From Glutamicibacter arilaitensis Re117 (GTDB lineage: Bacteria; Actinomycetota; Actinomycetes; Actinomycetales; Micrococcaceae), in assembly GCF_000197735.1 (NCBI RefSeq), contig NC_014550.1, positions 372,001 through 436,000 on the forward strand: a stretch of DNA of 64,000 nucleotides, written 5' to 3'. This document shows positions 32,710 to 41,568 of the stretch, in pieces; positions within the stretch are counted from its first letter, which is position 1, and each line of letters starts with the position of its first letter. The translations under genes and the position numbers were made by a program. The notes beneath the pieces were generated by a model. It made no database searches, was not told the origin of the DNA, and saw only the letters and a program-made list of their open reading frames with translations.

Positions 32710-34262
32710 ACTCCCTCACCACCCCTGTTCAGGCTCAGCGAGGGCGAGGTTTCGTCAGCGTCGATGGACTTCTCACTTTTGGTGATCATGCGGGTGGTGG
32801 TGTCGAAGGCGTCGAGTTCTGCCGGGTGGAGCTGATGCTGGATCACGAACGAGCGGTCCTTGATCCGCCACAACCCCTGCCCAGTGCCAAGCCCGGGAAG
32901 TAGTTTCTGTTCAGTACCCGTTAAACCCAACGTGCGCGCGGTGATGCCGAGTTGGTCGGATTCTTGCCGGTAGATGATCCGCGTCTCCGCGTTCGCAAGC
33001 AGGCTGCTGGCGAGGGCGCGCATGGCGGAGCCGTGGTCGCCGACGTTGTCGAGGTCGGTGAGTTTGTGAAAGATCAGCATGTTCGCGATCCCGTAATGAC
33101 GGGCGAGCCGCCACTGGGCATCCATGCGTTTCAGCAGTGCTGGGTGGGACATGAGTCGCCAGGCTTCGTCGTAGATCACCCACCGCTGCCCACCATTGGG
33201 GTCCATGAGCGCAGATTCCATCCACGCACTGGAGCAGGTCATCAGCACCGAGATCAGCGTGCTGTTTTCTGCGACCCGTGAGAGGTCCAGGCTGATCATC
33301 GGTAGCGACGGGTCAAAGGCCACCGTCGATGGCCCATCGAAGAGGCCCTGGAGGTCGCCTGCAACGAGGCGGCGCAGGGCGTGACCGACCATGCGGCCAT
33401 CTTCAGCGAGCCGCCCATCTTCGTTATCTGCCGGGTCGGGCGTGAGAATCAGGTCAACCACCATGGGCAGGATTGGCACATCGTTACCTGCGACGACGGC
33501 GGTCAAGGCAACATCGATCGCGGTGTGCTCCAACGGGGTCAGCGAGCGTTCCAGCACGGTGGCGGCGAGAGCACCGATGAGATCACGACGACGAGAAGCA
33601 ACCTGGGTGGCCCATTCATGATCCGACAATCCTGAGGGGCGATGGCCTTCATCAAGCGGGTTCAACCGATTCCGCAGCCCGTGGCCCAGAACGATGGCTT
33701 GCCCGCCGACCATTTCCGCAACCGGCGTATGCTCACCCTTCGGGTCCCCAGGGACGTAAACGCGGCGACCAAACGGGATCGACCGGGTGTAGAGGCTTTT
33801 CGCGAGGGAGGATTTACCGGAGCCGACAATGCCTGCGAGCACCACATTCGGTGCGGTGATCAGGCCGCGCTGGTACAGCACCCACGGGTCATACACGAAG
33901 CTGCCGCCCGAGTAGAGATCCTGACCCACAAACACGCCGTCAGAGCCGAGCCCACCTTCGGCAAGGAACGGATACGCACCCGCCAACGCAGCGGAGGTGT
34001 CTTGGTGGCGTGGAAGGCGGAACCTGCCCGGCGTGGCCAGCGCCGCGCGGCCAGGTTCACCCGCGGCCGGGAGGTAGCGGGTGCCACGACGTTCAGCACG
34101 TTCAACATCTGCGCGCGCTTTGGCTTCGGCAGCCCGTGCCCGGCGTTCTTCGGCGTGGAGAGCCGCGGCGGCATTCCGGCGGGCTTTGCGGTGCTTACGG
34201 CGTTCCCCGTCGGGGCCGACGAGCACGGACGTGTGCAGGCGTTCATCAGCGTGACGGTTCAC
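32706..34262 (-). CDS. VirB4-like conjugation ATPase
   Basis: A 518-residue cytoplasmic ATPase. A highly charged Arg/Ala/Glu helix fills residues 18-60. Walker A GIVGSGKSS is at about 144-152, Walker B WVIYDEAW near 360, and the VirB4-type C-terminal block ANAETRIIYRQESDQLG follows. The N-terminal VirB4 domain is missing here and probably resides in the separate SCO6880-like protein encoded at 38151-39626, a division known in actinobacterial T4SS. It should power assembly and transfer. It overlaps the genes on either side by four bases. Confidence 0.87.
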   Translation of the reverse strand: MNRHADERLHTSVLVGPDGERRKHRKARRNAAAALHAEERRARAAEAKARADVERAERRGTRYLPAAGEPGRAALATPGRFRLPRHQDTSAALAGAYPFLAEGGLGSDGVFVGQDLYSGGSFVYDPWVLYQRGLITAPNVVLAGIVGSGKSSLAKSLYTRSIPFGRRVYVPGDPKGEHTPVAEMVGGQAIVLGHGLRNRLNPLDEGHRPSGLSDHEWATQVASRRRDLIGALAATVLERSLTPLEHTAIDVALTAVVAGNDVPILPMVVDLILTPDPADNEDGRLAEDGRMVGHALRRLVAGDLQGLFDGPSTVAFDPSLPMISLDLSRVAENSTLISVLMTCSSAWMESALMDPNGGQRWVIYDEAWRLMSHPALLKRMDAQWRLARHYGIANMLIFHKLTDLDNVGDHGSAMRALASSLLANAETRIIYRQESDQLGITARTLGLTGTEQKLLPGLGTGQGLWRIKDRSFVIQHQLHPAELDAFDTTTRMITKSEKSIDADETSPSLSLNRGGEGV

Positions 34263-35074
34263 AGCCCCAGCCCCCGACCCTGAATCACAGCACTGATATG
34301 CGCGGGGCGGAAGGGGTGGCCGAACGCATCCTCCCGCGCAGACGGCGCACCCGGAGCGTGACGGGCTGGAGGATCGTCAGGCCGTGCCGGTGCAATGTCG
34401 GTGGACACACCATCGGGTGTGGCCAGGACGTTGGTGTCGAACGCGGTTTTGCGGAGCAGGCTGACGTGGCCGAGGTGACGGTTTGCGACGAGCACATAGT
34501 CGCCGTGTTCAGCAGTCCAATCCAGTGCACCGGTCGGCACGGCGTCGTAGACGTGCCCGTGTGCGAGCGCCGTGTCGGTGGTTTCGTTCCCGTAGTCCCA
34601 CCCCTGGAGGTGTTGAATGCCTGCGGTGATCCCGTCCGTCTCGATCTGGTCGAGCACCCGGTCGGCGTCCTCGCCTTGGAGGAACACCACACTCACATAC
34701 CGCTGCACCGTTTCGGCCACCGAAGTAGCGGGGTGCCAGGCGATCCGCCCGGAGGCTTGCGACGCGGCATCGAGTCGGTCATTCGCCGCATCCAGTAGTG
34801 ACCCGGCGTGATGGAGTTCATCGGAGGCCGCCAACGCGTCCCCGGCACCGATCTTGTGGTCGCCCGCGTCGTTGAAGGCACGGTTTCGGTGCGTGAGGTG
34901 GGTGGTGGCGAGCTGGTCGAACACTTGCCGGAGGGAGCGGAGCCCGGAGAGGAGGTCACCGATCACCGCATACGTGTCGGCCGGGTTGTCAAATGTGCGG
35001 GTCGCGTGGGCGAGGCCGCGCAACGCTTCGGATGCTTCGGCAGCATCACTGAGGGGGTTATCAAAAGTGGGCAT
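34259..35074 (-). CDS. Hypothetical element protein upstream of VirB4-like gene
   Basis: A 271-residue soluble protein. The first 120 residues are helical and Ala/Asp-rich (ALRGLAHATRTFDN, SLLDAANDRLDAASQAS). The second part contains the segments VQRYVSVVFLQGEDADRVL and GDYVLVANRHLGHVSLLRK. I do not recognise a family. It is the first gene of the four-gene VirB4-VirD4 group and follows a GTGCACCTG-type motif. Its ATG 35074 lacks a strong ribosome site. Confidence 0.65.
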   Translation of the reverse strand: MPTFDNPLSDAAEASEALRGLAHATRTFDNPADTYAVIGDLLSGLRSLRQVFDQLATTHLTHRNRAFNDAGDHKIGAGDALAASDELHHAGSLLDAANDRLDAASQASGRIAWHPATSVAETVQRYVSVVFLQGEDADRVLDQIETDGITAGIQHLQGWDYGNETTDTALAHGHVYDAVPTGALDWTAEHGDYVLVANRHLGHVSLLRKTAFDTNVLATPDGVSTDIAPARPDDPPARHAPGAPSAREDAFGHPFRPAHISAVIQGRGLGL

Positions 35075-35118
35075 GAGTCTGAACGCCTTTCACAGAACAG
35101 TGTCGGAGGGGCGTCAAA

Positions 35119-35127
35119 CAGGTGCGC
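35119..35127 (-). repeat. GTGCACCTG-type upstream motif, copy 3
   Basis: On the minus strand GCGCACCTG followed by TTTG, about 45 bases before ATG 35074. Confidence 0.4.
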
Positions 35128-35219
35128 CAGCTCGCCCCGATCGTCAGTAGACGGCGGGTGTGACGAAGGTGATAGCGGCCTTTCGTGCCGCGTTCTAGAT
35201 CACCTCTGATTCGTTCGAC

Positions 35220-35265
35220 TTGAGCATGTGAGGAGTCTTGATAGGGTGGAGTCGTGAGCATCTGA
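35220..35265 (+). promoter_or_regulatory. Promoter and three-codon leaderless upstream frame for the ABC-F gene
   Basis: TTGAGC (35220-35225) and TAGGGT (35242-35247) are 16 bases apart. Seven bases past the -10 is GTG AGC ATC TGA (35254-35265), so the transcript could begin at the start codon of this tiny frame. The ABC-F start is 67 bases further. Short upstream frames that sense ribosome stalling control many resistance genes, including WhiB7-linked ones in actinobacteria. Only the arrangement is visible here. Confidence 0.4.
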
Positions 35266-35332
35266 ACGTTTCCAGACCTGCGTCCGAGGCCGTCTGCCCG
35301 GCAGGTTTCGTCACGTCTTCAGGATTCTCTTC

Positions 35333-37069
35333 ATGCCTCACCTACTTCCGACATCTTCGTTCACCGCTACCGGTTCACACTTACGAGTCGACGGCATCTC
35401 GTTCTCATACCCAGATCGGCGAGTCCTCACGGATGTGTCGTTTGTCGTATCTGCTGGCGACCGGGTTGGTCTGATCGGTGAGAACGGATCAGGCAAATCC
35501 ACTCTGCTTCGAGTGATTGCCGGAGCCCTGGAACCAGCGACAGGCGCGGTCACGGTGAACGCGCCAGATAGTCATATGCCCAAGATCGGGCTCCTCCACC
35601 AGGAACCGCCGTTCTCAACGAGCGCCACTATTGCCGAAGCGCTTGAGCAAGCGGTCGCCCCCTTGCGTCGGGTAGTGGAAGAGGTGAGCGCGCTCGGAGT
35701 TGCCCTTTCATCCAGGCCCGAGGATCAGGCCGCCAGCGACGCGTACGCACACGCCCTGGATACTGCTGAGCGTCTTGGGGCATGGGACGTCGATGCGCGA
35801 ATCTCGGCGATGCTGACTGGGCTTGGGCTCGATGGCATCGACCGCAACAGGCTCACCGGTTCTCTTTCGGGTGGGCAGCGTGCCCGGCTTGCCCTTGCGT
35901 GGCTGCTGTTGAAGGCTCCGGATGTACTGCTGCTTGATGAACCGACAAATCATCTTGACGATGCCGCCACCGCTTATCTTGTCGGCGTGCTGTCCTCGTG
36001 GCGCGGACCATTGCTCGTCGCTAGCCACGATCGCACATTCCTTGATGAGGTGGTCACATCACTGCTCGATCTCGACCCCTCACCGATTCCTCACGCAGTC
36101 GCAGGCCCGCTGGTTCAAGATGGCACCGGCACCGCCATTGGGGCCACCCGCTTCACCGGTAACTACACTGACTACCTCATCGTCAGCGCCGATGTGCGAA
36201 GAGGGTGGGAGCGACAGTATCGAGACGAGCAGGCCGAACTGTCCCGGCTCCGTGCGACCGTCAAGGATCAACAGACGGTAGGCCATGCTGACTGGAAACC
36301 ACGATCCGAAGTTCGCATGGCACAAAAATTCTACGCCGACCGCAACGCGCAGGTCGTTGCCCGCCGTGTCAATGATGCTCGCGCACGCCTGGAAGAACTC
36401 GAAGACCGACAAATTCGGAAACCGCCACAAGAACTCGAATTCATGGGTCTCACCGCTGCCGGGGAACCACACATCGTGGGAGCGCTCGAACCCGTTTTTA
36501 CCACCGCGAACGTGACGGTGCGGAATCGGCTCACAGCCACCTCGCTGAGCATCAGTCGAGGTGAGAAATGGCTCATCACCGGCCCGAACGGGTCAGGCAA
36601 ATCAACCCTGCTGAGCCTACTCGCCGGAACCTTGGAACCCAGCGCTGGACAGGTGACCCGCTCCCCAAACGACCGCATACGTTTACTCGCGCAGGAGACC
36701 ACCCTGCCCGACCCTCACAACCGCGGGCCCGGGCGCACAACGGGACAGACTTATGTGGACCTTGTCGGTGCTGAGCTGGCTGCGAAGGTGCCGCTGAGCA
36801 CCTTCGGTTTGATTCCCGCCCGTGATCTGAACCGATCCGTGGTCGAACTCAGCGTCGGACAGCAGCGTCGCCTTGCTCTCGCCGCGCTTCTGGCCGACCC
36901 ACCCGAAATCCTGCTCCTTGACGAACCCACGAACCACTTCTCGCTCAGCCTCGTCACGGCTCTCGAAAACGCGCTCACCGACTATCCCGGAACCATCGTG
37001 ATTGCTTCGCACGATCGGTGGCTTCGCCGACGATGGACAGGGCGTCAATTCGAGATTCCGGCTCGATAG
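35333..37069 (+). CDS. ABC-F family ATPase, probable ribosome-protection (antibiotic resistance) protein
   Basis: A 578-residue soluble protein with two ABC modules and no membrane segments. Walker A motifs are GENGSGKST (about 49-57) and GPNGSGKST (about 419-427). Signatures are LSGGQRARL (about 182) and LSVGQQRRL, and both Walker B strands read LLLDEPTNH. A charged interdomain linker (about 300-370) is the part that reaches the ribosome in this family. It resembles actinobacterial macrolide/lincosamide-type ABC-F proteins more than EttA, which is an impression rather than a computed match. It lies opposite to the transfer genes, as cargo. Confidence 0.82.
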   Translation: MPHLLPTSSFTATGSHLRVDGISFSYPDRRVLTDVSFVVSAGDRVGLIGENGSGKSTLLRVIAGALEPATGAVTVNAPDSHMPKIGLLHQEPPFSTSATIAEALEQAVAPLRRVVEEVSALGVALSSRPEDQAASDAYAHALDTAERLGAWDVDARISAMLTGLGLDGIDRNRLTGSLSGGQRARLALAWLLLKAPDVLLLDEPTNHLDDAATAYLVGVLSSWRGPLLVASHDRTFLDEVVTSLLDLDPSPIPHAVAGPLVQDGTGTAIGATRFTGNYTDYLIVSADVRRGWERQYRDEQAELSRLRATVKDQQTVGHADWKPRSEVRMAQKFYADRNAQVVARRVNDARARLEELEDRQIRKPPQELEFMGLTAAGEPHIVGALEPVFTTANVTVRNRLTATSLSISRGEKWLITGPNGSGKSTLLSLLAGTLEPSAGQVTRSPNDRIRLLAQETTLPDPHNRGPGRTTGQTYVDLVGAELAAKVPLSTFGLIPARDLNRSVVELSVGQQRRLALAALLADPPEILLLDEPTNHFSLSLVTALENALTDYPGTIVIASHDRWLRRRWTGRQFEIPAR

Positions 37070-37104
37070 ATGGGCTCCAATAGCGATCGGTCAGCAACGA
37101 ACTG

Positions 37105-38085
37105 TTAAGCGTATGAAATCAGCACTTTCCCTGGAGTGACGCCGGACTGATCTGTGAGCATGGCCGGAAGCCCAGACAACGGAACGCTTGCGGCAATTTC
37201 GGTATGTAAACGTCCGGCCCGCATGTGCTCAAACACAGGTGTGAACAACGCAGGAAGGCGCTCTCGGGCGTGTGAGTGGATCGTGTCACGCAAACGAAAC
37301 ATCTCCACTCGCTTGCTTTCACCACTGGTAAAGCACTCAGAAGGTAGTGGTTCTCCCGACAATAGACCATAGTGAACGAGTACACCGCCAGGAGCCAGAT
37401 GTCGCATGAGCGTCGCGCCGAGTTGTCCTCCTACGCAGTCAAAAATGAGATCGAACTTCTTCCCGTTATGTTTCTGTAACTGTTTCGCCCAGTTTGCATG
37501 ACTGGTTTCGATGACATCGCTCCAGTGGTCACGATTGGCGACGGTGCTTCCGGGTGTGCCGCGGATGATGCCCACTGGTTGGATGCCACGGATGTAAAGA
37601 AATTCAGCGAGGTGGCTTGCAATCGTTGTCGTTGCACCAGTAATCGCTACTTGACCTGTTTGATCCGAGCAGTGTTGCTCAACCATGAGCCATGCTGTGA
37701 GCGGATTAATATAGGCGAAGCAAGCCTTGGTGTCGGGAATGTCATCGGGCACTGGAACGCACCACGAGTAGGCAGTCAATTTGACTTCTTGCCAGTTCCC
37801 AGCAGAACCAATCGGGAGTACTCGTTTTCCCAGAGCCTCAACGGGAACGCCAGGCCCGACGCTTTCGATAATGCCGACACCTTCAAACCCGGGGATGAAG
37901 GGGAACTGGGTGCGCGAACCGTACGCGCCAGAAACAGTGACCGCGTCTGAGGGATTTATCGTGCTGGCAATCATCCGAACAGTGACTTCTCCCTCGCCTG
38001 GCACGCCAGGATCTGGGATATTGTGCAAGGCTAAGACGTCGCTGAGTATTCCTGGTCTCTCCGCGAGAACCGCCTGCATCAGCAC
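37105..38085 (-). CDS. MDR-superfamily oxidoreductase (zinc-independent, enoyl-reductase/quinone-reductase type)
   Basis: A 326-residue medium-chain dehydrogenase. The N-terminal GroES-like domain (VRMIASTINPSDAVTVSGAYG, PGFEGVG) resembles MECR/2-enoyl thioester reductases. The cofactor loop is unusual: the expected GxGxxG reads TGATTTIASHLAE. Zinc ligands of alcohol dehydrogenases are absent. It probably uses NADPH on an unsaturated or quinone substrate. It starts at GTG 38085, with AGGAGG 5 bases upstream. It sits between the T4SS gene at 38151 and the ABC-F gene; the ABC-F and this gene together look like an inserted cargo block. Confidence 0.75.
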   Translation of the reverse strand: MLMQAVLAERPGILSDVLALHNIPDPGVPGEGEVTVRMIASTINPSDAVTVSGAYGSRTQFPFIPGFEGVGIIESVGPGVPVEALGKRVLPIGSAGNWQEVKLTAYSWCVPVPDDIPDTKACFAYINPLTAWLMVEQHCSDQTGQVAITGATTTIASHLAEFLYIRGIQPVGIIRGTPGSTVANRDHWSDVIETSHANWAKQLQKHNGKKFDLIFDCVGGQLGATLMRHLAPGGVLVHYGLLSGEPLPSECFTSGESKRVEMFRLRDTIHSHARERLPALFTPVFEHMRAGRLHTEIAASVPLSGLPAMLTDQSGVTPGKVLISYA

Positions 38086-38150
38086 CGTCGCCTCCTACTC
38101 AGTTGCCACTCCCCAAATTCTAGTTCAGCACGTCTGAGACTGAGCCTTGG

Positions 38151-39626
38151 TTAGACGGTGCGCGCGAGCGGGAGGGCTGCGACGGTGAAGGCTTGGGCCT
38201 GATGCCCGACAAGGCGACGGGTCTCACACGATGCTTGGATTGCGGCCTGCTCGACGGCTGCGACCGCGGCTTCGAGGTCATCTTGTGAGGGGGCGGAGAT
38301 GTTGATGAGGCCGGTGTAGCGCAGGATGCCGTGCCCGGAGGTGAGGTCGGCTTCTTGTTGGAGCACGTCCTGGTATTCAGCAGTTTGTCCGGCGTCTTCG
38401 ATCTGCCCGATCTTCTGCCGCTGCGCCGCGTCACTGATGTATTCGGTCTTCTTCTTCCGAATATCCCGTGCCGCCTGATCCGACCTGATCGGTGTACACA
38501 CCAGCGAGAACGAGCGCTGAATCCCCGTCGAGAGCAGTATCGGGGCGAGGAACCCCGGATAGACAAGTGAGCGTGGCCATTCGCTGATCCACAACACCGC
38601 ATGATGCGCCGAGTCCGACCGCAGCTGGTCCCAGGTTTCGGTGACCGCGACCGGACCCGCGGTGGCAAGATCACGGCCCAGGTCACCATGACGTTCCAGC
38701 GTCGCGGCGATAGCCGGGTCATAGGCGCTGCGCAGGATGACGGCGATCTCACCGGGGGTGAGCCATTCCGAGGGGGTGAGGTCTGCTGCGCGCAGCGCGG
38801 CGACGAGGGTGGTCATTTCCTGCCGAAGCACTGCGGCAGCGCCGCGTAGGCCGCCGCCTGCGGTGCGGATTTGCCGGGCCGCGGTGCGCATATCGAGCGC
38901 GAGCGACAACGTGGTGGCATGGCGTTCCCCGGCGGGGCCTGCCCGTTCGATGAGTTCGGCATACGTAGTCGCCGTCCACGAATCGTCGTGGTGGCCGTGG
39001 GAGGCCCACCATTCGGCAAGCCCCGACCCGGAATCTGGGAGGGTGCGTTCGAGCACCTGCAAACGCGCGATCCGCCCGGAACGGCAAGTGGTAGCGAGGA
39101 CGCGGCCCCAGGCGGTGACGCGGCGTTCTTGTTCACCGGGGTCGAGGAGCACGAACGCGGGATGCGAGAGGCCGATGATCGCGGTGAGGGTGTGTTGGTG
39201 CGGGTCGTGAATCATCGCTGCCCCCGTTTCTGGGTCCACATACTCCCGCAGCGCGGCGGCGTCACCGGGGAGGGCGAGTGTGCCCGCTGGGCGCGGTTTG
39301 ACGATACGGCGGCGATACAACAGCTGCCCGATGCTGACCCGCCATACCCATCTGAATCCGACCGGCACCCACTCGATGAGTTTCCGGCCCCCAGCGGGCA
39401 CCCACGTGAGCACGGCTGCAAGCAGCCAGATCGGTGCGGCGTACGCGATGAGGAGGCCGCCACCGGCATACAGCGCCGCGACGATCGAGAGGATACCGAT
39501 GGCGAGGGTGATCAGTTGCGGCAGCGACAGGCCAAGGAGGATGCCGCGGCGGGTGAGCCGGGAGAATTTCACCGCCGACAACTCGTAGTCATCGCGGCGA
39601 CGGTCGTGTTCGTGTTTGCGTGCCAT
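38151..39626 (-). CDS. SCO6880-like T4SS protein (PrgI/VirB3-VirB4 N-domain type)
   Basis: A 491-residue protein. Two hydrophobic segments at about 30-50 and 55-75 (LSLPQLITLAIGILSIVAALY) form a PrgI/VirB3-like membrane part. A long cytoplasmic region follows, with RSFSLVCTPIRSDQAARDIRKKKTEY near 390, resembling the N-terminal domain of VirB4. This is the layout of the SCO6880 family in actinobacterial elements. It likely works with the separate VirB4-like ATPase (32706-34262). ATG 39626 lies 6 bases after the stop of the VirB6-like gene. Confidence 0.8.
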   Translation of the reverse strand: MARKHEHDRRRDDYELSAVKFSRLTRRGILLGLSLPQLITLAIGILSIVAALYAGGGLLIAYAAPIWLLAAVLTWVPAGGRKLIEWVPVGFRWVWRVSIGQLLYRRRIVKPRPAGTLALPGDAAALREYVDPETGAAMIHDPHQHTLTAIIGLSHPAFVLLDPGEQERRVTAWGRVLATTCRSGRIARLQVLERTLPDSGSGLAEWWASHGHHDDSWTATTYAELIERAGPAGERHATTLSLALDMRTAARQIRTAGGGLRGAAAVLRQEMTTLVAALRAADLTPSEWLTPGEIAVILRSAYDPAIAATLERHGDLGRDLATAGPVAVTETWDQLRSDSAHHAVLWISEWPRSLVYPGFLAPILLSTGIQRSFSLVCTPIRSDQAARDIRKKKTEYISDAAQRQKIGQIEDAGQTAEYQDVLQQEADLTSGHGILRYTGLINISAPSQDDLEAAVAAVEQAAIQASCETRRLVGHQAQAFTVAALPLARTV

Positions 39627-39632
39627 AACGGG

Positions 39633-41063
39633 TTACTCCTTCGGTTTCGGGGACGACGGCGGTGCCGGTGGTGGTGTCGCCTTCGCAGGTGGCGCGGGCG
39701 GCGCAGGTGATGCTGAACGCGCCGTACCAGGTGTTGGCTGTGCCGGGGCATTCGGTGCGGGAGGCGGTGCCGTGTCTTGTGCTGCACCTGCGTGGGCCTC
39801 TGCTTGTCCACCGACCGCGGACCCGGCTTTGGGACCAGCGGTGGCGGCTCCCTTGACCACCTGCGCGCCGATCACTGCGGCTGCGGCAGGGCCAGCCGCA
39901 GCCGCCCCTGCGCCAGCACTGGCTCCCGCGCCTCCGGCTCCTGCACCCGCGCTTCCAGCTGACGCACCCGCCGAGGTGCCACCGGCGGCAGCGCCCTTCC
40001 CAGCCCCAGCGGCCGTACCCGAAGACGAACCACCACCACCGGTCCTTGCTGATGCCGATGATCCACCCCCAGACTTTCCGCCGGAGCTGCCAGCGTCATC
40101 AAGAACTTTCTTCGGCCCGTCCCCGGCCGGTTTCGCGACGGTTGGGACGGGACGGTTCATCGCCGATTTCGCTTCCTGCTCACTCGACATCGCGTGGTAC
40201 ATATCAAAGCCGACAAAGGAGATGAACTTGTACGCCATATAGGGTGCGAACGCGGCAATCAGCATGAGCACGATTCCCGCTATCGGGTCCGCAATGGACG
40301 CCAAGTCGAGGTCGATGGGGGCAGAGACTTGGGTGATCGCGACGAGGAAGATCACCACCAGCACAAGCTTCGAGGCAATCAGGGCGATGACGAAAGCTGC
40401 CCATTTGGTGAACCATCCCTTGGTGGCATCCCAGGATGCTCCGGCCAGGGCAATGGGGGCGAATACGATCGCCACCAATAGGAGCGCTTTGCGGATGAGC
40501 AGGCTGAACCAGACGATCGCCGCGGCACTGATCGCAAGCCCTGCGAGGAAGATCGTGATGATCGCCCCCACCCCTGGGGCGGCGATATTGATACCGACAA
40601 GCCCCGCGGCAAGCAGGGCGATACGGTCACCCATACCTTCCATCGTGTTGCCAGTGGCCTGCACGATCCCGATCGTGAGCTGATCGGTGATCTCCAACAG
40701 CAGTCCGGTGATGCTGATAGCGACAAACGATCCGAGGACGGCTTTGGCGAGCCCGAGGGCGGCGCGGCTGAGGGCGGTGGGATCGCGGCGGATGAGTCCG
40801 GTGATCAGTTGCAGACAGAAGAAGATGAGCATGATGAACACCGCCACACCGAAGAGCACGTTGTACACCCCGATATAGCCGGGGTCAGACACGTCCACCA
40901 GGGTGGTGGTGTCAAACACGCTCCAGACGGCCTCGAACAGCCATCCGGCGGCTTGGCCCATGGCTTGGGCGAGCCAGTCGAATGGTGCAGAGACGAGGGT
41001 GGCGGCCGCTTCACCGGCCACGTCGCACACGTTGGAGATGACGGGGATGTCGCAGATCGCCAC
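39633..41063 (-). CDS. VirB6/TrbL-like conjugation membrane protein with Ala/Gly/Pro-rich tail
   Basis: A 476-residue inner-membrane protein. A periplasmic-looking N-terminus (about 1-65) precedes six or so hydrophobic segments between about 65 and 280, the typical VirB6/TrbL core. From about 300 to the end the sequence is almost only Ala, Gly, Ser and Pro, interrupted by short charged spots, and is probably disordered. Such tails occur in VirB6-like proteins of Gram-positive T4SS. It would form part of the channel. It starts at GTG 41063. Confidence 0.8.
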   Translation of the reverse strand: MAICDIPVISNVCDVAGEAAATLVSAPFDWLAQAMGQAAGWLFEAVWSVFDTTTLVDVSDPGYIGVYNVLFGVAVFIMLIFFCLQLITGLIRRDPTALSRAALGLAKAVLGSFVAISITGLLLEITDQLTIGIVQATGNTMEGMGDRIALLAAGLVGINIAAPGVGAIITIFLAGLAISAAAIVWFSLLIRKALLLVAIVFAPIALAGASWDATKGWFTKWAAFVIALIASKLVLVVIFLVAITQVSAPIDLDLASIADPIAGIVLMLIAAFAPYMAYKFISFVGFDMYHAMSSEQEAKSAMNRPVPTVAKPAGDGPKKVLDDAGSSGGKSGGGSSASARTGGGGSSSGTAAGAGKGAAAGGTSAGASAGSAGAGAGGAGASAGAGAAAAGPAAAAVIGAQVVKGAATAGPKAGSAVGGQAEAHAGAAQDTAPPPAPNAPAQPTPGTARSASPAPPAPPAKATPPPAPPSSPKPKE

Positions 41064-41106
41064 CGCACATCACACCCTTCCTAAAAACAGTTGCTCGTGC
41101 TGGGGG

Positions 41107-41436
41107 TTAGACGGACTGGCCGACGTTCCAGAAGAAATTGATCAGCGTCACCGATGCGCCGCAGATGATCGCCGCCCCACAAGAGACGAGGACACCGATC
41201 TTCCCGCGACCAGCCAGGTGCGGGTTGCTGCTGTTTGCGCCGAATCCCCACACGATCGCCGACACAATCAGCGCCAACACGCTGAGGATGAGGCCAACGG
41301 TCATGACCGCGCCAACGATGGTGCGCAACTGGTTAATGCCCGGAAGCCCGGAACTGTTGGGATCGATATCGATCTGCATCGGCAACAGAGCCGAGAGGAC
41401 CGGTGTGGCTTCTGCCAGGACGGTGAGGGTGTTCAC
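41107..41436 (-). CDS. DUF6112-type pilin-like membrane protein, copy A
   Basis: A 109-residue protein with two hydrophobic helices: AVMTGLILSVLALIVSAIVWGFGAN-like at about 45-68 and VLVSCGAAIICGASVTLINFFW at about 82-103. The layout is that of VirB2/TrbC-like small T4SS subunits, named DUF6112 in actinobacteria. GTG 41436 is selected, with GGAG 8 bases before it. It is related to the protein encoded at 42175-42441 (shared AGRGKIG/ASKARIG and NxxWN...GS ends), from which it is now separated by an oppositely directed methyltransferase gene. Confidence 0.72.
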   Translation of the reverse strand: MNTLTVLAEATPVLSALLPMQIDIDPNSSGLPGINQLRTIVGAVMTVGLILSVLALIVSAIVWGFGANSSNPHLAGRGKIGVLVSCGAAIICGASVTLINFFWNVGQSV

Positions 41437-41482
41437 GATGGAGGCTCCTTCAATCAGGGGAAGCACAGTGCTTCTCCCAAAG

Positions 41483-41491
41483 CAGGTGCAC
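41483..41491 (-). repeat. GTGCACCTG upstream motif, copy 4
   Basis: On the minus strand GTGCACCTG followed by CTTTG, about 47 bases before GTG 41436. Confidence 0.45.
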
Positions 41492-41532
41492 ACCCGTCGC
41501 CCGCTGCACGTTCGGGTTTCTCCGTGTGGGAA

Positions 41533-41568
41533 TGAGACGAGAAGGTTCAGGGTTCGTATGCTGAGGAG
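41533..41568 (+). promoter_or_regulatory. Promoter placing the methyltransferase start at +1 (leaderless)
   Basis: TATGCT (41557-41562) is a good -10, and GTG 41569 follows exactly seven bases later, so the transcript would have no leader. The GAGGAG next to the GTG is too close to act as a normal ribosome site. A weak TGAGAC (41533-41538) could be the -35. Confidence 0.4.
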
